Part shown: piece by piece, positions 7,471 to 8,261 of the stretch
Layout of the letters: the number at the start of each line of letters is the position of its first letter
How positions within the stretch are numbered: position 1 is the stretch's first letter
DNA from: an uncultured bacterium
GTDB taxonomy: Bacteria; Bacillota; Clostridia; Oscillospirales; Ruminococcaceae
Direction: 5' to 3'
NCBI GenBank assembly: GCA_905215595.1
Contig: CAJMQZ010000089.1
Coordinates: forward strand, 1-8,261
Length of the DNA: 8,261 nt
The notes under the pieces: model-generated
Told to the model about the DNA's origin: nothing
Database searches by the model: none
Seen by the model: only the letters and a program-made list of their open reading frames with translations
Position numbers and translations under genes: made by a program

Positions 7471-7495
7471 CCGGAATTTTTCCATTCCGGTTTTT
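7471..7495 (+). terminator. Hairpin plus T5: attenuator-like terminator or operator in the lipoprotein-gene leader
   Basis: CCGGAAT (7471-7477) and ATTCCGG (7484-7490) form a perfect 7-bp stem with a 6-nt loop, followed directly by TTTTT (7491-7495). On the plus strand this has the form of a short intrinsic terminator, about 100 nt before the lipoprotein ATG. If transcription starts upstream of it (for instance near the AAGAAAGT repeats), it would act as a leader attenuator. If transcription starts near 7520, the same palindrome overlaps the -35 position and could be an operator. Confidence 0.4.
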
Positions 7496-7513
7496 GCGTT
7501 TGTGCGGTATCCT
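7485..7513 (+). promoter_or_regulatory. Weak candidate promoter for the solute-binding protein gene
   Basis: TATCCT (7508-7513) resembles a -10 box. The position 17 nt upstream (7485-7490, TTCCGG) is a poor -35 box, as expected of an activator-dependent promoter. An alternative lies further upstream, with GATACA (7447-7452) as -10 and the second AAGAAAGT repeat over the -35 position. The sequence does not choose between them. Confidence 0.25.
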
Positions 7514-7529
7514 AGTGTCAACAAAAGCG

Positions 7530-7558
7530 AGCGGCTCCCCGGCACGGGGGAGAACGCT
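7530..7558 (+). other. GC-rich leader hairpin upstream of the lipoprotein gene
   Basis: CTCCCC (7535-7540) pairs with GGGGAG (7547-7552) around a GGCACG loop. AGCG (7530-7533) pairs with CGCT (7555-7558), leaving a small internal bulge of one and two bases. No T run follows, so it is not a terminator. It would sit in the mRNA leader, ~25 nt before the SD, and might stabilise the transcript. Confidence 0.4.
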
Positions 7559-7597
7559 GCACGAAATACACACACTGCCCTGAAGGAGGACACACTT

Positions 7598-8261
7598 ATG
7601 AAAAAGATCTCTCGTCGTTCGTTCCTTACCGCTGCCGCTGCCTGCGGCGCAGCTGCTGCCCTGAGCGCCTGTGGCGGCTCTTCTGCAAGCTCCACCGCTG
7701 CTTCCTCCACTGCCGGTTCCACCGCTGCATCCGCAGCCGCAGGCCCTGTTACCCTGCAGTGGTCGGTGTGGGATAAGGAGTCCACCCCCTACTGGCAGGC
7801 CATGGCCGACGGCTACATGGCAAGCCACAAGGACGTGACCATCGAGATGGTGGATCTGGGCTCCAGCGATTACATGACCGTTCTGGCTACCCAGCTGGCC
7901 GGCAGCGCCGATCTGGATATCGTGACCATCAAGGATATCCCCGGCTACGCAAACCTGATCAATCTGGACTACCTCAAGCCCCTGAACGAGGTGCTGACCC
8001 GCGATGCCGGCGATTTCAACGGCACCATCGAGCAGCTGACCACCGACGACGGCAACTTCTACGCCGTGCCCTTCCGCAGCGACTTCTGGGTGGTGTACTA
8101 CAACAAGGACCTGTTCGATAAGGCCGGTGTGGAGTATCCCTCCAACGACATGACGCTGGAAGATTACGATGCTCTGGCTCGCAAGATGACCAGCGGCTCC
8201 GGCGATACCAAGGTCTATGGCTGCCACTACCACACCTGGCGCTCCGCCGCTTCTCTGTTCT
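7598..8261 (+). CDS. Family 1 extracellular solute-binding lipoprotein of a sugar ABC transporter (partial, 3' end outside the window)
   Basis: The first 221 residues are present; family members usually have about 400-450, so roughly half the gene is missing at the right edge. The ATG at 7598 follows a strong SD AAGGAGGA (7583-7590). The N-terminus MKKISRRSFL has a twin-arginine-like SRRSFL motif, then an alanine-rich segment and a lipobox LSAC with lipidated Cys25. An A/S/T-rich linker (28-49) leads to the binding domain, which begins VTLQWSVWDKES (51-62). Family marks are the DLDIVTIKD strand (105-113) and YAVPFRSDFWVVYYNKDLFDKAGV (155-178), typical of MalE-like sugar-binding proteins. It would be anchored outside the membrane and deliver an oligosaccharide to permeases presumably encoded downstream. 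Divergence from the kinase operon suggests control by its AraC-type regulator. The specific sugar is unknown. Confidence 0.93.
   Translation, partial: MKKISRRSFLTAAAACGAAAALSACGGSSASSTAASSTAGSTAASAAAGPVTLQWSVWDKESTPYWQAMADGYMASHKDVTIEMVDLGSSDYMTVLATQLAGSADLDIVTIKDIPGYANLINLDYLKPLNEVLTRDAGDFNGTIEQLTTDDGNFYAVPFRSDFWVVYYNKDLFDKAGVEYPSNDMTLEDYDALARKMTSGSGDTKVYGCHYHTWRSAASLF

Larger units (their letters stand above)
7254..7597. promoter_or_regulatory. Divergent intergenic control region
   Basis: This 344-bp, AT-richer region separates the kinase operon (leftward) from the solute-binding protein gene (rightward) and must hold both promoters. I see no convincing ORF in it. From left to right it holds the kinase SD, a promoter for the kinase operon (7298-7326), an 11-bp inverted repeat with arms at 7275-7285 and 7380-7390, a pair of AAGAAAGT direct repeats (7401-7408, 7423-7430), a T7A4 run (7436-7446), a perfect 7-bp-stem hairpin followed by T5 (7471-7495), a weak promoter-like TATCCT (7508-7513), and a GC-rich leader hairpin (7530-7558) before the SD of the plus-strand gene. 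Confidence 0.85.

Noticed and set aside
7250..8233. Minus-strand open frame opposite the lipoprotein gene
   Set aside because: The plus strand has a strong SD, signal peptide, lipobox and SBP motifs; the antisense product is low-complexity.

Overview
The window looks like part of a carbohydrate-use locus from a gut Firmicute of the Faecalibacterium/Oscillospiraceae type. The reasons are GC-rich coding sequence, AT-rich intergenic DNA, strong AAGGAGG-type ribosome binding sites, a solute-binding lipoprotein beginning MKKISRRSFL, and a YesM/YesN-type two-component pair next to transport and polysaccharide genes. The genus is inferred from style, not proven.

Layout. Positions 1-182 carry no gene I can support: they are visibly less GC-rich than the rest and contain one long imperfect hairpin. 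From 7253 down to 183 five genes lie on the minus strand and read as one operon: sensor histidine kinase (7253-5436), AraC-type response regulator (5461-4199), heparinase II/III-like protein (4184-2388), a protein with an F5/8 type C (discoidin)-like domain (2376-1582), and a YesL/DUF624-like membrane protein with an added extracytoplasmic domain (1580-183). Junctions are a 26-bp overlap or gaps of 14, 11 and 1 nt. A 344-bp divergent intergenic region (7254-7597) separates this operon from a plus-strand family 1 solute-binding lipoprotein gene (7598 onward), which runs off the right edge.

How the genes may work together (inference). The lipoprotein would capture an oligosaccharide and pass it to ABC permeases presumably encoded to the right of the window. 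The kinase would sense the ligand or the loaded binding protein, and the AraC-type regulator would activate the divergent promoters, possibly through a pair of AAGAAAGT direct repeats 22 bp apart. The heparinase-like and discoidin-like proteins have no visible signal peptide, so they probably act on imported, likely uronic-acid-containing, oligosaccharides in the cytoplasm. The YesL-like protein resembles the membrane protein encoded next to yesMN in the Bacillus yes locus, but carries an extra C-terminal domain.

The least explained parts are that C-terminal domain, the cytosolic lyase/discoidin pair, the symmetry elements in the divergent control region, and the compositionally distinct left edge.
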